Below, in pieces: positions 1 through 10,144 of a stretch of 29,421 nucleotides of DNA; positions within the stretch are counted from its first letter, which is position 1, and every line of letters begins with the position of its first letter. Source of the stretch: Paraglomus occultum (lineage: Eukaryota > Glomeromycota > Glomeromycetes > Paraglomerales > Paraglomeraceae); assembly GCA_910592205.1 (NCBI GenBank), contig CAJVPJ010000308.1, positions 1 to 29,421 on the forward strand. The letters are read 5' to 3'. Below the pieces are notes generated by a model that was not told the DNA's origin, did no database searches, and worked only from the letters and a program-made list of their open reading frames with translations. The translations under genes were made by a program, and so were the position numbers.

Positions 1-447
1 TTCGTTACATGCGCGCGAACTTGATGTATAATTTGCAAAATTTTGTGTTACTCACTCATTTATTGGAGGGCACTGTATGCAATAATCCGAACTCGGGACC
101 AGACAAATTTATGTATTTATATTTCGAAGAGTTATGCATTTAGAGGGTGATGCATTTAGAGTCTGACTGTATTATTAAATTTTCTTTGATATAACAAAGT
201 TATATGGTAAGTCTCGTTATTATATATATAGTCAAGTTTTTTGTATTATATAATATGTTCGTCAATTTAATTATTATGATAGACTTGCTTGTGCGCGTTT
301 AGTTCGGCGGAAAGCTTATTGGCTGAAAGCTATTTCAAAAAGAACATGATATACAATCACAGTTTAGGTTCTTCTCCAAATACTTAAGAAGAATGGTGTT
401 TTTGTGTTCCTTATTGTTTGCATACTTGAGAAGAACGCGACAGATCC
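1..447. other. AT-rich stretch, no gene seen
   Basis: No open frame of note, no family motif and no structured repeat was recognised here. It is the left flank of the decayed tRNA dimethylallyltransferase that starts near 448. Confidence 0.5.
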
Positions 448-690
448 ATAGTAGCTGTTATTGGCACTATCGGTGTCGGAAAGTCAGATCTTAGTGCGTA
501 GTTGTCAAAGCCTTACAAGGCGACGAGGTTGTTAACGCGAATTCCATGTAGGTAATTGGACAGGTCTGCTTTATCAATGCTAAAGTTCGTTATTTTTGCC
601 TCGAACACGTACCAAATCACAATCGCATTCGGCTAGTTGACTGATCATTTACCAAATCGTCCTTCGATTTCACGGTTTTGGAACACACTT
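448..690 (+). pseudogene. tRNA dimethylallyltransferase (MiaA/MOD5-like) pseudogene, 5' part
   Basis: The translation from 451 reads VAVIGTIGVGKSDLSA, the P-loop start of tRNA isopentenyltransferases (family form roughly VVIGxTGVGKSxLS), followed at once by an in-frame TAG at 499-501. After a frame change at about 505-518 the next family block, GDEVVNANSM (the DMAPP-side 'GEVINADSMQ' motif), reads from 519, followed by another TAG. A third block ending SSFDFTVLEH, near 640-690, resembles the 'FLDP...YTVLEF' segment of the family. In a live gene the enzyme adds dimethylallyl to A37 of tRNAs. With two stops and at least one frameshift in 240 bases this copy cannot make the protein. No tRNA-binding or zinc-finger C-terminal part was recognised downstream. 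Assignment rests on recalled motifs. Confidence 0.62.
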
Positions 691-939
691 AGCAATGATC
701 GGTATATACTTTAAACTTTTTACCCCATAGGTATTGAGGAAGCATTAACGATCGCTTCTTTACAAGTCTGCCGGTTAGATCATAGTGTGGTTCATCTTTT
801 CGATATATTCTATGCTAACAAGGCTGCGCTTATTCCGAGTTTTGGTTCATCTGTTTTTAATAGAATTTCTCAGCCAGGTACTGTATATAGAATAAACTAA
901 TCCGTATCAGTCATTTATCAGTTACTGTCAAGAGCGGTT

Positions 940-1360
940 ATATTTGTGGGCGAAATGAGTTATCGAAACATTTAATGATGTTATTCGCATGTCATTTCAT
1001 GAAAGAATACAAATTGGATTTTTGATGTCATGAATTTAGTTGAGGGAATATATTACACTTTCGTCTTCGGTAAAAAAGACGATCTTGTTTATGATGAAAT
1101 GGAAACGCTTCTACAAGTACGAGATTTTTCAATCAAATTTTTGCAACCCGAGACCCTCTATAACAAAAACATCGCTCAAACGTAGTACCCTTAGCATCAC
1201 AAAGTGTCGACAACAAATAAGACACATAATATTTCTATATCTACGAAGTTAGACTCGTCAGGTTTCTTATCTGTACGCGTTTAGGCGTCTCAGATCTCGA
1301 GAGGTTTTTTCAATTAATTGAACAGCCTGAAACTATTCGCGAAATTAATAAATCGATTTT
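940..1360 (+). other. coding-like debris, unidentified
   Basis: Two short stretches look like worn exons: one around 1053-1145 reading VFGKKDDLVYDEMETLLQ, and one around 1285-1362 reading LERFFQLIEQPETIREINKS and ending at TAG. They lie in different frames, are separated by stops, and no initiator or convincing splice chain joins them. They could be the eroded remainder of the isopentenyltransferase or of a different gene; I could not match them to a family. Confidence 0.25.
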
Positions 1361-1777
1361 ATAGTTTGAAAGTAAATTGTATTTCCTATAACTTTCATTG
1401 GGGATTTTGGAGATGACAATCTCAAGTTTTTTTAATTTTAATTATAATGTATTGTTATAAAGAACAATAGAAAGGATTTAGTAGGTTTTATCACAGTAAA
1501 TTTGTCACTCAAATAACATTCTATTGAATTTTTAATATATTGATTAATATGAAATCGCAATTAAAACTGCATTGTGCATTCGTGCCATAATAGATGTAAG
1601 TGGACTTGTCAACTTTCCATTATAATGAGCTGCTCTAACTTATTTTATCCAAAAAAATATATACTCTAATAAAATGCTCAATGATTGTTCAATTCACTCG
1701 ACGCATTTAGTTTGGTCGCGATGTATATGAAATGCCCATCGCAGTGACACAGTCTTCGTCAATGATAACAAATTCTG

Positions 1778-2850
1778 ATGAAACCACCGGTCAAGCTAAT
1801 AACCTTTGATGCTTTTGGGACACTTTTCCGACCTCTTAACGGATCGATTGCTCGATTATATGTACGAAATAACGTTATAGACTAATCGCATAACTGACAA
1901 TCATGTTGTTTAAGCCGTTTCAACTAAATCTCAGGCAAAGGAAGCATTACGGCATGGAATATCAATTAAAGAGGATAATATAATGCCCAGTTTCAAAAAG
2001 GCTTTCGTCACTGTTAAATCGGAACATCCCAATTATGGTTCTCGACAAGGAATGAATACGCGCACATGGTGGGCGAATGTATGTAATTCTTTTGTCAAGA
2101 TAGCATTTTTACGCAATACGATAGAAAATAGAATATTATTTAAACCAGGTCGTAAAACGAACTTTTATCGATGCCGGCGTCTCAGAACAAGGTAAACTTG
2201 TAATAGGCTAAAGCTGGTGTGAAAAAAACAGTCATTTACTGAACGTAACGATCCTAAATAGATCTCACGAAAGTCTTCCATAAGCTTTCTGATAATCTCT
2301 ACGATAGATTTAGAACAGCAGAGGGATATGAACTTTACAGTGAAACAGAAGAAATTCTCTCTGAATTAGCAGCACATGGCATTAAACTTGGAGTGGTTAG
2401 CAACTCTGATGAGAGAGTCCGTATGTATCTCATCTCCGGACAATTGTACGTCACACTTTCGTAAATCTTAACAAGTTGATATTTTTCTAGATGAAGTCTT
2501 ATCGTCACTCGGACTCGGCTCACTCTTAAATTTCATACTCGTAAGTAGCGAGTTTGGAATGGAGAAACCTGCGAAGCAGATATTTGACAAAGCCTTGGAA
2601 TTAGGTGAAGCGAGTTGTCAAGAAACGATACATGTTGGTGATGATATAGAAAAGTATGTTTATTGGACATTCGACGCATTGGCGTTTGCACTTAACGCTC
2701 ACATGTTGATATTATTGTTCAAGTGATTACTTTGGATCCAAGAATGCGGGCCTCCGCTCTCTTCTTTTGCGAAGATTAACCACAGAACCAGCGCCTCCGT
2801 CATCGGTGCAAGTAATCTCTTCTCTACGTGAAATTAGAAACTGCTTATAA
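1778..2850 (+). CDS. HAD-superfamily hydrolase, HDHD3-like
   Basis: Six exons close in frame: 1778-1861, 1935-2078, 2149-2191, 2262-2420, 2491-2653, 2724-2850 (720 bases, 239 aa; HDHD3 proteins are about 250 aa). The start MKPPVKLITFDAFGTLF carries HAD motif I with nucleophile Asp11. The usual second Asp (DxD) is replaced by Phe13, and HDHD3-type proteins also lack it. The cap region has HPNYG and WW (as in HDHD3). Motif II is VVSNSDER, the motif III Lys is in FGMEKP, and motif IV is HVGDD; a DYFGSKNAG block follows, as in the family. Introns are 70-73 bases, with GTATGT-type donors at three of five. A phosphatase/hydrolase fold is well supported, but activity is uncertain because of motif I; substrate and location are not visible. 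No lesion was found, in contrast to the neighbouring isopentenyltransferase remnant. Confidence 0.88.
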
Positions 2851-3265
2851 ATAACGTTAAGCGTATAAATAATCCATACAAATGCATTTACACAGTGTCT
2901 TTTTTGCATGAGGTGTATTCTTAGTTCCATATTCATATATGCGTTCAGTATATCAGCCCTTCGGCCCAACGTTTCCATTGCATCTAAAAACGCCGGTTCC
3001 ATTTACGACTGATTGGTATTTTTTCTAGTTGGACTTCTTTACATCTGGCAGCATCGCCCCCATCAAATATAAGAGCGCGCCGTGGCAGAAGTCAACAGAA
3101 TTTTTTGATCAAACGTGACATTTTCCCGTTGCTTGATTATTTATGCAACGAGTCGATGTATGGGATAATTTAGTCACGTGAGAACATAGCAAGTGATATA
3201 AATTCTCGTCAACCATCATCAAAAATACGGAAACTTGTGACATAGGCATCCAACACATTCTTTAT

Positions 3266-4389
3266 TTACATGTCATCGCCTTCGATAGAGATAATTTCGT
3301 TCTGTTTATCTGTTATACTAGTCCCAGCAACCTCAATATCAGACATCTGCTCATCCATTTTCTCTCTTAAACTAATTGTTTGACTCCCCTGCATATCTAT
3401 CGTCTCAGACGTTGAGTCATTTTTTGCCTTTGATTCCTCCTGCTCCTTCACTACACGCATTTGCTCTAACTGCATCATCACCGATCTGGTTAACGATGAA
3501 TTGGCGCGTCCTTTTAGTTTAATTGGACGCATGTTGGTATCTGCTGTCGATACGGGTTGCGATGGTTTTTCCGATGCAATCGAATTCGTGGATATTGGCG
3601 CGTCGAGGGTTTGTGGCGAGGTAAATGCAGTTGTGACCATACTCCCAGAAGGTAATGTCACTGAAGAGATTATGTCATTGTTGGTGTTGCGAGTAACTAT
3701 AGTTGCTAATGATTGGGAGGACTATCACCGAATGGTGTGAATATAGATATAGTAATAGAAAACAAGAAGAACAATTGATGGTTATGAGCGAATACATACT
3801 TCACGATTTGGTTGATTAAAATGTTCAGACGCCCAAGTTGGAAAGTCTCGTTCCAATAACATGATTTTATCTTCTATTACTCTTAGTCGTTCGTATACAT
3901 TCAACGGAATTGGCGTGACTAAATAATGGCATAATTAGAAAAGGTGAAAATATAATTTCTGCAGAAGAATCAAGTCAAGATCATACCAATCTTCACGTTC
4001 AGGTGTTCTTGTATATTCTGTAATCGCTCTTCGATTCCAGGTGGCAGGTCTATCAATCGCTGTAATTCGCAAGGATTTCTATTACTGCCATTAATCTGCC
4101 GAGTAGATGCTGTAAATGTCGAACGCGCCAATGGGCCATCTTCATTATTGACAACATCGTGCTTCATTTGAATGTTTCTGTTTATCGCGGCAGCTTCGGA
4201 ACGGGCACATGAGACATCTACGAACAAGTAATATACTGTTAGCTGATATTCGAAACTCATATCTACTGAATGCACTATTAGATCATGCAAACCATCTGGG
4301 TCATTCGGATTTGCAGCCTTGCTCAGAAATTCCTTGCGATTACTATTATTTATTTCCGATTTCTTTTGTTCCATGAAGATATCAATTTT
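3266..4389 (-). CDS. MAP3K12-binding inhibitory protein 1 (MBIP)-like, 5' end unresolved
   Basis: Three exons on the minus strand join cleanly: 4389-3987, 3918-3800, 3721-3266 (978 bases, 325 aa plus stop). Blocks recalled from animal MBIP occur in order: KIDIFMEQKKSEINNSN (cf. human IERKQAEINENN), PPGIEERLQNIQEHL (cf. VEERLQNIEAHL), NVYERLRVIEDKIMLLE (cf. IYQRIKKLEDKILELE). The last two are heptad-like coiled-coil helices. The C-terminal exon is a polar, probably disordered tail with GRANSSLTRSVMMQLEQMR. In animals MBIP is a subunit of the ATAC histone acetyltransferase complex and binds the kinase DLK; for a fungus the ATAC-like role is inference. The first exon here follows a plausible acceptor (CTAAAG...GATCAG). 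An ATG at 4374-4372 could start it, but homology begins before that Met, so a 5' exon should exist; candidates upstream do not splice in frame. Confidence 0.75.
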
Positions 4390-4418
4390 CTGATCAAGCT
4401 TTAGACCATAACAAAGAA

Positions 4419-5236
4419 TTATTCACGTTCAAACCAGTTATAAAACGAAAACGTGTCCTGTTCGGCCTTTCCCAAAGTCTCCGTCTTTGCGCAATTTAAC
4501 TTAACAAGATAATCACCGACAAACCTCTGCTTTTGTTGATTCTATTTCGACAGATTTGGGGTATAGTTTCAGAAGCCGTTTGACGGGATTGAATTCGGCT
4601 ACTCATATGAAATTAAAACTTTTAGCATACATGAAAATGTCGGCACATTCAAGTGCTCACTCTGTATACAAACCCACATCATCCTCTGCAGCCCTCTTCC
4701 TATCGTTAGAGGCTGTGACGCTTTTGTCAAGTTCGACCGTAGTCATGCAGGCCTAACGATTGCGTAATATGGCACGGGATTTTTCATAATGAAAGCGTTT
4801 AGGACATTTAAACGAGTGCTCGAATGTCTTATTAGCTCCATTTACACACCGTAAGTTCTTGAAGCAACCAATTGACATGATCAGAGGCTTTTAGTCGCTG
4901 ACTCGTCGGGAAAACGAGCATTTCTGCTTGGAAAACCTTTGCGGTTTCGTCTAAACCAAGCTATAACGCGGAGAAGAGTATCCATGAGGAGTCATTCTGT
5001 AGCGCGTACACCCCACGAGGAACATAGAATCTTACACTTTCGAGAAATTCTACAACGATTTCCTCCCAACTTTTAAAGTTATTAATAACGTTGACAGATC
5101 CACCAGGGCTCGTTGCAGAATCCGCGTTATTCTCCATCGGTTTTTTATTTTCAAGATATGACAAGGGATTAATACAAGGTAATGAAATACCCCACATGTT
5201 CGTAAAACCCTGTATTCGGATCTTGTGTGATATCAA
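4419..5236 (-). pseudogene. coding-like segments upstream of the MBIP-like gene, with an in-frame stop
   Basis: Three protein-like segments precede the MBIP-like exons on the same strand. (a) 5236-4964 reads ...SWEEIVVEFLESVRFYVPRG...SSWILFSAL, meets TAG at 4961-4963, then stays open in the same frame (LGLDETAKVFQAEML, VNWLLQELT) to 4832 with a possible GTGTGT donor. (b) About 4756-4670 reads MTTVELDKSVTASNDRKRAA after a possible TTAG acceptor. (c) 4541-4419 reads QRFVGDYLVKLNCAKTETLG and FSFYNWFERE, ending at TAA or at a GTGAAT donor. The donor of (c) and the MBIP acceptor are out of phase by one base. These may be 5' exons of the MBIP-like gene broken by a nonsense change and a frameshift, or the remains of a separate upstream gene. 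I did not recognise the family. Confidence 0.4.
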
Positions 5237-5299
5237 TAAAAATGGTTCAGATAATTATTGTAGAGAGGTAATGGCAATAGCTCAAAAACATTGCTAGTT

Positions 5300-6880
5300 T
5301 AATACAGCCTTGGATAGAGCAATAATGTGTATGAATTACGACTCGACATTTAAAGCGCTAAATAAATTATGCAAGCAGTGCTCATTATTATCTTATCATA
5401 CTAACAATAATATTATGAATTAATACGCTACATATGATATCATAAATATTATCGTAGCGCTCTAATTAGATTTTTCATCAAGGGTATCCGCATTTCGCTT
5501 CATGTCCTCTATCATGCATAGCTCCAATACTCTGCTAAGATTTCTTCCCCTCATTAACGAAATAATATTTGAAACAAGTTAACAATAACTTGCAATACCG
5601 ACCTTCCAACGAATATAGTAGGACTCGGTATTTTTACTGCTACGAATGTCTTTTTTGCTTAGACGCAAGTCTTATAATCGCAACTCTCATGCTCCCCGAT
5701 GTTATGATTAAGAATAACCTACTTGTCTCATTAATCGCGAAGAACCTACATGAAAACGTCAATTCAGAGCATAATATAATAATCGAATACTCGCGTCGTG
5801 CTTGTTAAATCGTCATAAGTAATTATTCCGTAACATGTCTTATTAGTCATTAAGGGACATAAAAATAACAGTATCGAAATAAAGTCCACCAAAAATACGT
5901 GTAGTGACTTTTTGACCAATCAAATAATTTTGTAGTAAATAACAAATCGACTATTTACACAATGCCCAGCGAAAACCAATATTTGCATATGCTCTTATTG
6001 CTTAATTCAATACCCCAGCATAAGTGGCGAAACAGTTTTTACTGTTTAAATTTTTCGATGGCTTTGGGAAGAGAAGAAACGCCCTCAGCCGTCAATTCCT
6101 CAGGGTCAACTTTTCCGCCAAAAGAAGAATACCCCTTACTAATATACTTAATTTGATCTTTTTCGCTGCCATAACTTACTTAATTATAAGATCCGAGCAG
6201 TCTACGAAAATGTGACAAATACCAACGACACGGGTATGAAGGCGCGGTGGCATTGTTTTGGTGATTCCATGAAAAAGGTTTAGTAACCGCGTTACTTGAA
6301 ACAGTTTATATAAATTATTTATATTATAAATATGTTCAGACACGGCACCCACTCGCCGTTCATAATACAAAACCTTTGTAATCGAGAATACGATTGTAAT
6401 AATTTAGTCTATTAAAACAGAACCATTTTGCTGCTACAAGTGAGTTTTTACTGTGTAACGAAAATTAGTCAGAGAAACATGAAACTTTACAGATTCGTTC
6501 TTTATATATAACAGGCACTTTATTTATTGCTGCTTAATAGCTTGTCCTTATTACCATTTTCATTAATTGTTATTTAATTCAATCTCGCCGACATGCTTTG
6601 GTCGATCTCTTCCCATCACTCCACGAAAGACCTCAACCGCGACCCTTTTCTTTTTTACCAGCATTTCATTGGCTTGTTTTCAAAAATAATAACGATTAAA
6701 AGATGTTTAAAGCATCTCCGCCATCATTAGGAAGAACACTTTACAGACGCCCCAACAATTGGTTCGGTATATTCCCCCCAATTCTTTCATATAATAGACA
6801 CTGCAGTATAATGTAATAAAATTGTAAGATGATCGACAGTCACAACTCAACTCTCTATAATTTTGTCTTATTCGAAGGCC
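5300..6880. other. intergenic, no gene recognised
   Basis: Short open frames occur by chance in this AT-rich DNA, but none shows a family motif, splice chain or protein-like composition over length. A small inverted repeat (CGCTAC ... GTAGCG) spans about 5426-5458. The last part should hold the promoter of the thiolase gene starting at 6884; no distinct regulatory box could be assigned. Confidence 0.5.
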
Positions 6881-6883
6881 AAA

Positions 6884-8853
6884 ATGCCTAGTAAAGCATA
6901 CGTAATTGGTGTCGGAATTACTCAATTTCTTAAACCTCAGAACAAATTCGATTATCCTGGTACGTGGTGTTTAGAGAAACTGGTCAATCATGGGACACGG
7001 CCTTTAACAGCAATTCCTCCCTTAGAACTCGTTCTTGAAGCCACTACTAAAGCTCTAATTGATGCAAATATAACATATGATTCAATCCAACAAGTAGGAA
7101 TTTATGTTCAAAATTACATATACACTTTGATTAATCGACGACGAGGCTAACAATACTCGCCATGCATAGGCTTTTGTTGGATATTGTTATGGTGATTCAG
7201 CTTCTGGTCAACGAGCATTGTATCAGCTAGGAATGACTCAAATACCAGTGATGTACGTCAGAGAATTGATGAACAATCTCTACGATAAATACTCACCACA
7301 CAATTTTCAATCCTGCTAACAGTAATGTGAATAACAATTGTTCAACTGGTTCAACAGCATTGTTCATGGCACGGCAAGTTGTCCAAGCTGGAATCGTTGA
7401 CTGCGCGCTTGCCTTGGGATTTGAGAAAATGACACCTGGTGTGAATGCCAACAACTTTTGATAGAATCTCATTACGAGCAGACAATTTAGTAACGTCACG
7501 TAGCTTACAGGTCCTATTAAATCAATGTTTGAAGACCGCACAAATCCGCTCGGTCTGTATCTGACTGTAATTGTAGGCGAGCTCTCTCCTCCGAGTTTCT
7601 AACGCCTTTTACTTTGCAACAATAGATCAGATATTCGCAATGACGGCCGAGACGCGTGGAATTGCACGGGCACCGCTTGCAGCTCAAATCTTTGGAAATG
7701 CAGGGCTAGAATACTGCGAGAAATATGGCGCCACGCCCGAGCACATGGCAAGAATTGCAGAGAAGAATCATCGCCATAGGTTAAAAATATTATCTTATGA
7801 CATCACGTTCCTATATCCTTTCTACACAACCGAATTTAACATGACTACCCTTTAAATCATTAGCGTCGCAAATCCCTATTCTCAATTCCGTGATGCTTAC
7901 ACACTGGATCAAATAAAAGCTTCTCCACGCATATATGGTCCTCTCACGAAGCTCCAATGCTGTCCTACGTCAGATGGCGCTGGAGCAGTCATTGTCGCAT
8001 CCGAATCTTTTGTATTGAATAACAAATTGTCCGGACAAGTCATCGAGATAGTTAGCCAGGCAATGGCAACAGATTCACCTGACGTGTTGAGTAAGAAGAG
8101 TGCAATCGAATTGAGCGGGGCCGGTATGACAAGGCGAGCAGCGAATATAGCATTTAAAAGTGCAGGAATTGGACCAGATGATGTCAAAGTTGTGGAATTA
8201 CACGATTGTTTCTCTGCTAATGAGGTGAATTTACTGAACAATATTGTTAATGGGGAATGATCGTGAATAGTAAATTACATTAGACGTCTCTGTTTAGTTG
8301 TATTTGGGACTAAATATTTCCATCTTTGTCTAGCTTATTACTTATGATGCTCTGGGTTTATGTAAACCTGGTGAAGCTCATAAACTAGTAGAGACTGGTG
8401 ATAACACATATGGTGGGAAATACGTCATCAATCCCTCTGGCGGACTCATATCCAAGGGACATCCGTTGGGGGCTACTGGATTAGCACAATGCACTGAACT
8501 GGTATGCCAACTCCCCCCTTGTGTAGTTATGAACACATGAATGACCTCATCCATAATACATCTTGCCTTCATTCAACATTTCCAAGGTCTGGCAACTGCG
8601 CGGCTGGTGCGGCGATAGACAGGTTTCCAATATCGAGTATGCTCTGCAACACAACATTGGGCTAGGTGGTGCCGCAGTTGTGACTATTTACAGGCGTGCT
8701 AAGGGATTAGGGAAACTATCGAATGAGGATCAGAAGACTCCTCTGGAGAACCATGCGTACAACCCGGCAGTGGAAGCACGAGGGATCAGTGAAGAGGATG
8801 TGCATAGGGTGATGTCGAAAAAATTTAGTGAACGATTTAGTTCGAGATTGTAG
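6884..8853 (+). CDS. SCPx/SCP2-type thiolase, peroxisomal
   Basis: Nine exons close in frame: 6884-6959, 7011-7093, 7170-7252, 7323-7438, 7511-7566, 7631-7779, 7864-8224, 8334-8501, 8587-8853 (1359 bases, 452 aa). The start [15 protein letters not shown] is the family N-terminus. Thiolase catalytic parts are all present: Cys87 in [10 protein letters not shown], His301 in [10 protein letters not shown], and His351 in [23 protein letters not shown] and [11 protein letters not shown] match the C-terminal part of the SCPx thiolase domain. The protein ends SSRL, so the last three residues SRL form a canonical PTS1, placing it in peroxisomes. There is no C-terminal SCP2 lipid-binding domain, so it is the stand-alone thiolase form. 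Expected role: thiolytic cleavage of 3-oxoacyl-CoA (branched or sterol-type side chains in animals; substrate unknown here). No lesion. Confidence 0.92.
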
Positions 8854-9037
8854 ATGAAGTATCTACAATATTGCACATGCAGTCACATAGGCCATAGGGA
8901 CGTATGGAGTGCGGATGTATGATTATGTAATAATATTAGTTATTTTCAACACATAGCAATGTATTTTGTGTTAACTAATTAACCGTTGTCTGCAGCAGTA
9001 ATTATTGCTTCTCATCAAGTGAATCTACTGTGAGAGA

Positions 9038-9380
9038 ATGCGCAAGTTTGTAACAAGAGCTGAACCATCTTGGATGTTCCTCGAGAACTTTGGTATGATT
9101 GATTTTAAAATAATAATAGGTTCATATTAAATATATATATTTTTTATTACATGTAATCGTATAGACCCGTTTAACGTTGCAATAACTTTGAGTAAAAAGA
9201 TAGCCAAAGCTGTGCCATTCTTCCCAAAACTCATTGGTTCACAAATAAGAGACGACCCAATTTGCTAGACGTGCCAAGCAGATACCCACCAGTAAGCCTT
9301 TATAAATTTCTCAAACCATACGCAATCGGAGACAAGGACCCAAGATTGAAACTAATCTTACAAGACTATTTAGATGGGTA
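9038..9380 (+). pseudogene. decayed exons of an unidentified protein
   Basis: A first exon-like piece starts at ATG 9038 (MRKFVTRAEPSWMFLENF) and ends at a GTATGA donor. After a possible 'TATAG' acceptor a second piece reads FNVAITLSKKIAKAV, FFPKLIGSQIRDDP, then hits TAG. In another frame a third piece reads PPVSLYKFLKPYAIGDKDPR and LKLILQDYLDG, and ends at TAA. Codon patterns look protein-like, but a stop and a frame change intervene and I do not recognise the family. It lies 185 bases downstream of the thiolase on the same strand. Confidence 0.42.
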
Positions 9381-9399
9381 ATATCCGACCGACACCAAA

Positions 9400-10140
9400 G
9401 AGTGTAAAAATGTTCAGTTCGATACAATCAAACGTTCACTTGTCTTGCAGTACGGCGTCGCCCTCCATCATTATCAATCTTTTAATTTTGAGTCTCATTC
9501 TTACGTATCATTAATCACTAAATTGGCAGGAAACTTTTCTTTTTCCAAAATCTGTATTATACTTTTATGGAAAACAGTTGAGAGAAGCGGTCAAATAGGA
9601 GTGACAATAGAAGGTATATAAATAATATACAATATAAATAATGAACACTGCCATGCCTGGGGGAAACTGTGCTTCCCCCATGAATTCCCGCCAATCATAC
9701 TGTTCGAACGTATAGCGTTTATCAAAAAATAAACTAAAATAAATAACATTATCTGCACAACAAATAAATAAGGTTGCCAAGTCTGAATAATAAATTAGAA
9801 CAATTAAACTCATCTTGGAAAGTAATTAATGATTGGTGGGCAATCCAGGGAGCGAAGCGGGTGAAACTACACAGAGGAAAGTTTACGATACTATCCCACT
9901 ATTATCGCACCTTGAGGGAAAGCTGGCATCGCACCTTTCATGTTAGACGCGCGTCCCAATCTTTTGCGACGCTCTTCACCCAACAGTAGAGTACTCGGCG
10001 CACGGGGAGAGGCACAATTTGCCCCAGGCATTTGACACGGTTGGCCTAAAAAAAGTTTACAAAAAAATGCATGGAATAGAATTAAACAGAATGAAAATCA
10101 TACAAAATTATTGAAATATAGCACAATTTGGAACGCCCAA
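9400..10140. other. no gene recognised
   Basis: A 50-codon open stretch around 9450-9620 (+) has no start or motif I can use, and might be a further worn exon of the unidentified gene at 9038-9380. The remainder is AT-rich spacer up to the 3' end of the RasGAP gene. Confidence 0.4.
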
Positions 10141-10144
10141 ACAA

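Noticed and set aside
5962-6215. Two overlapping + strand open frames
   Set aside because: Short, overlapping in different frames and without recognisable features; chance frames.
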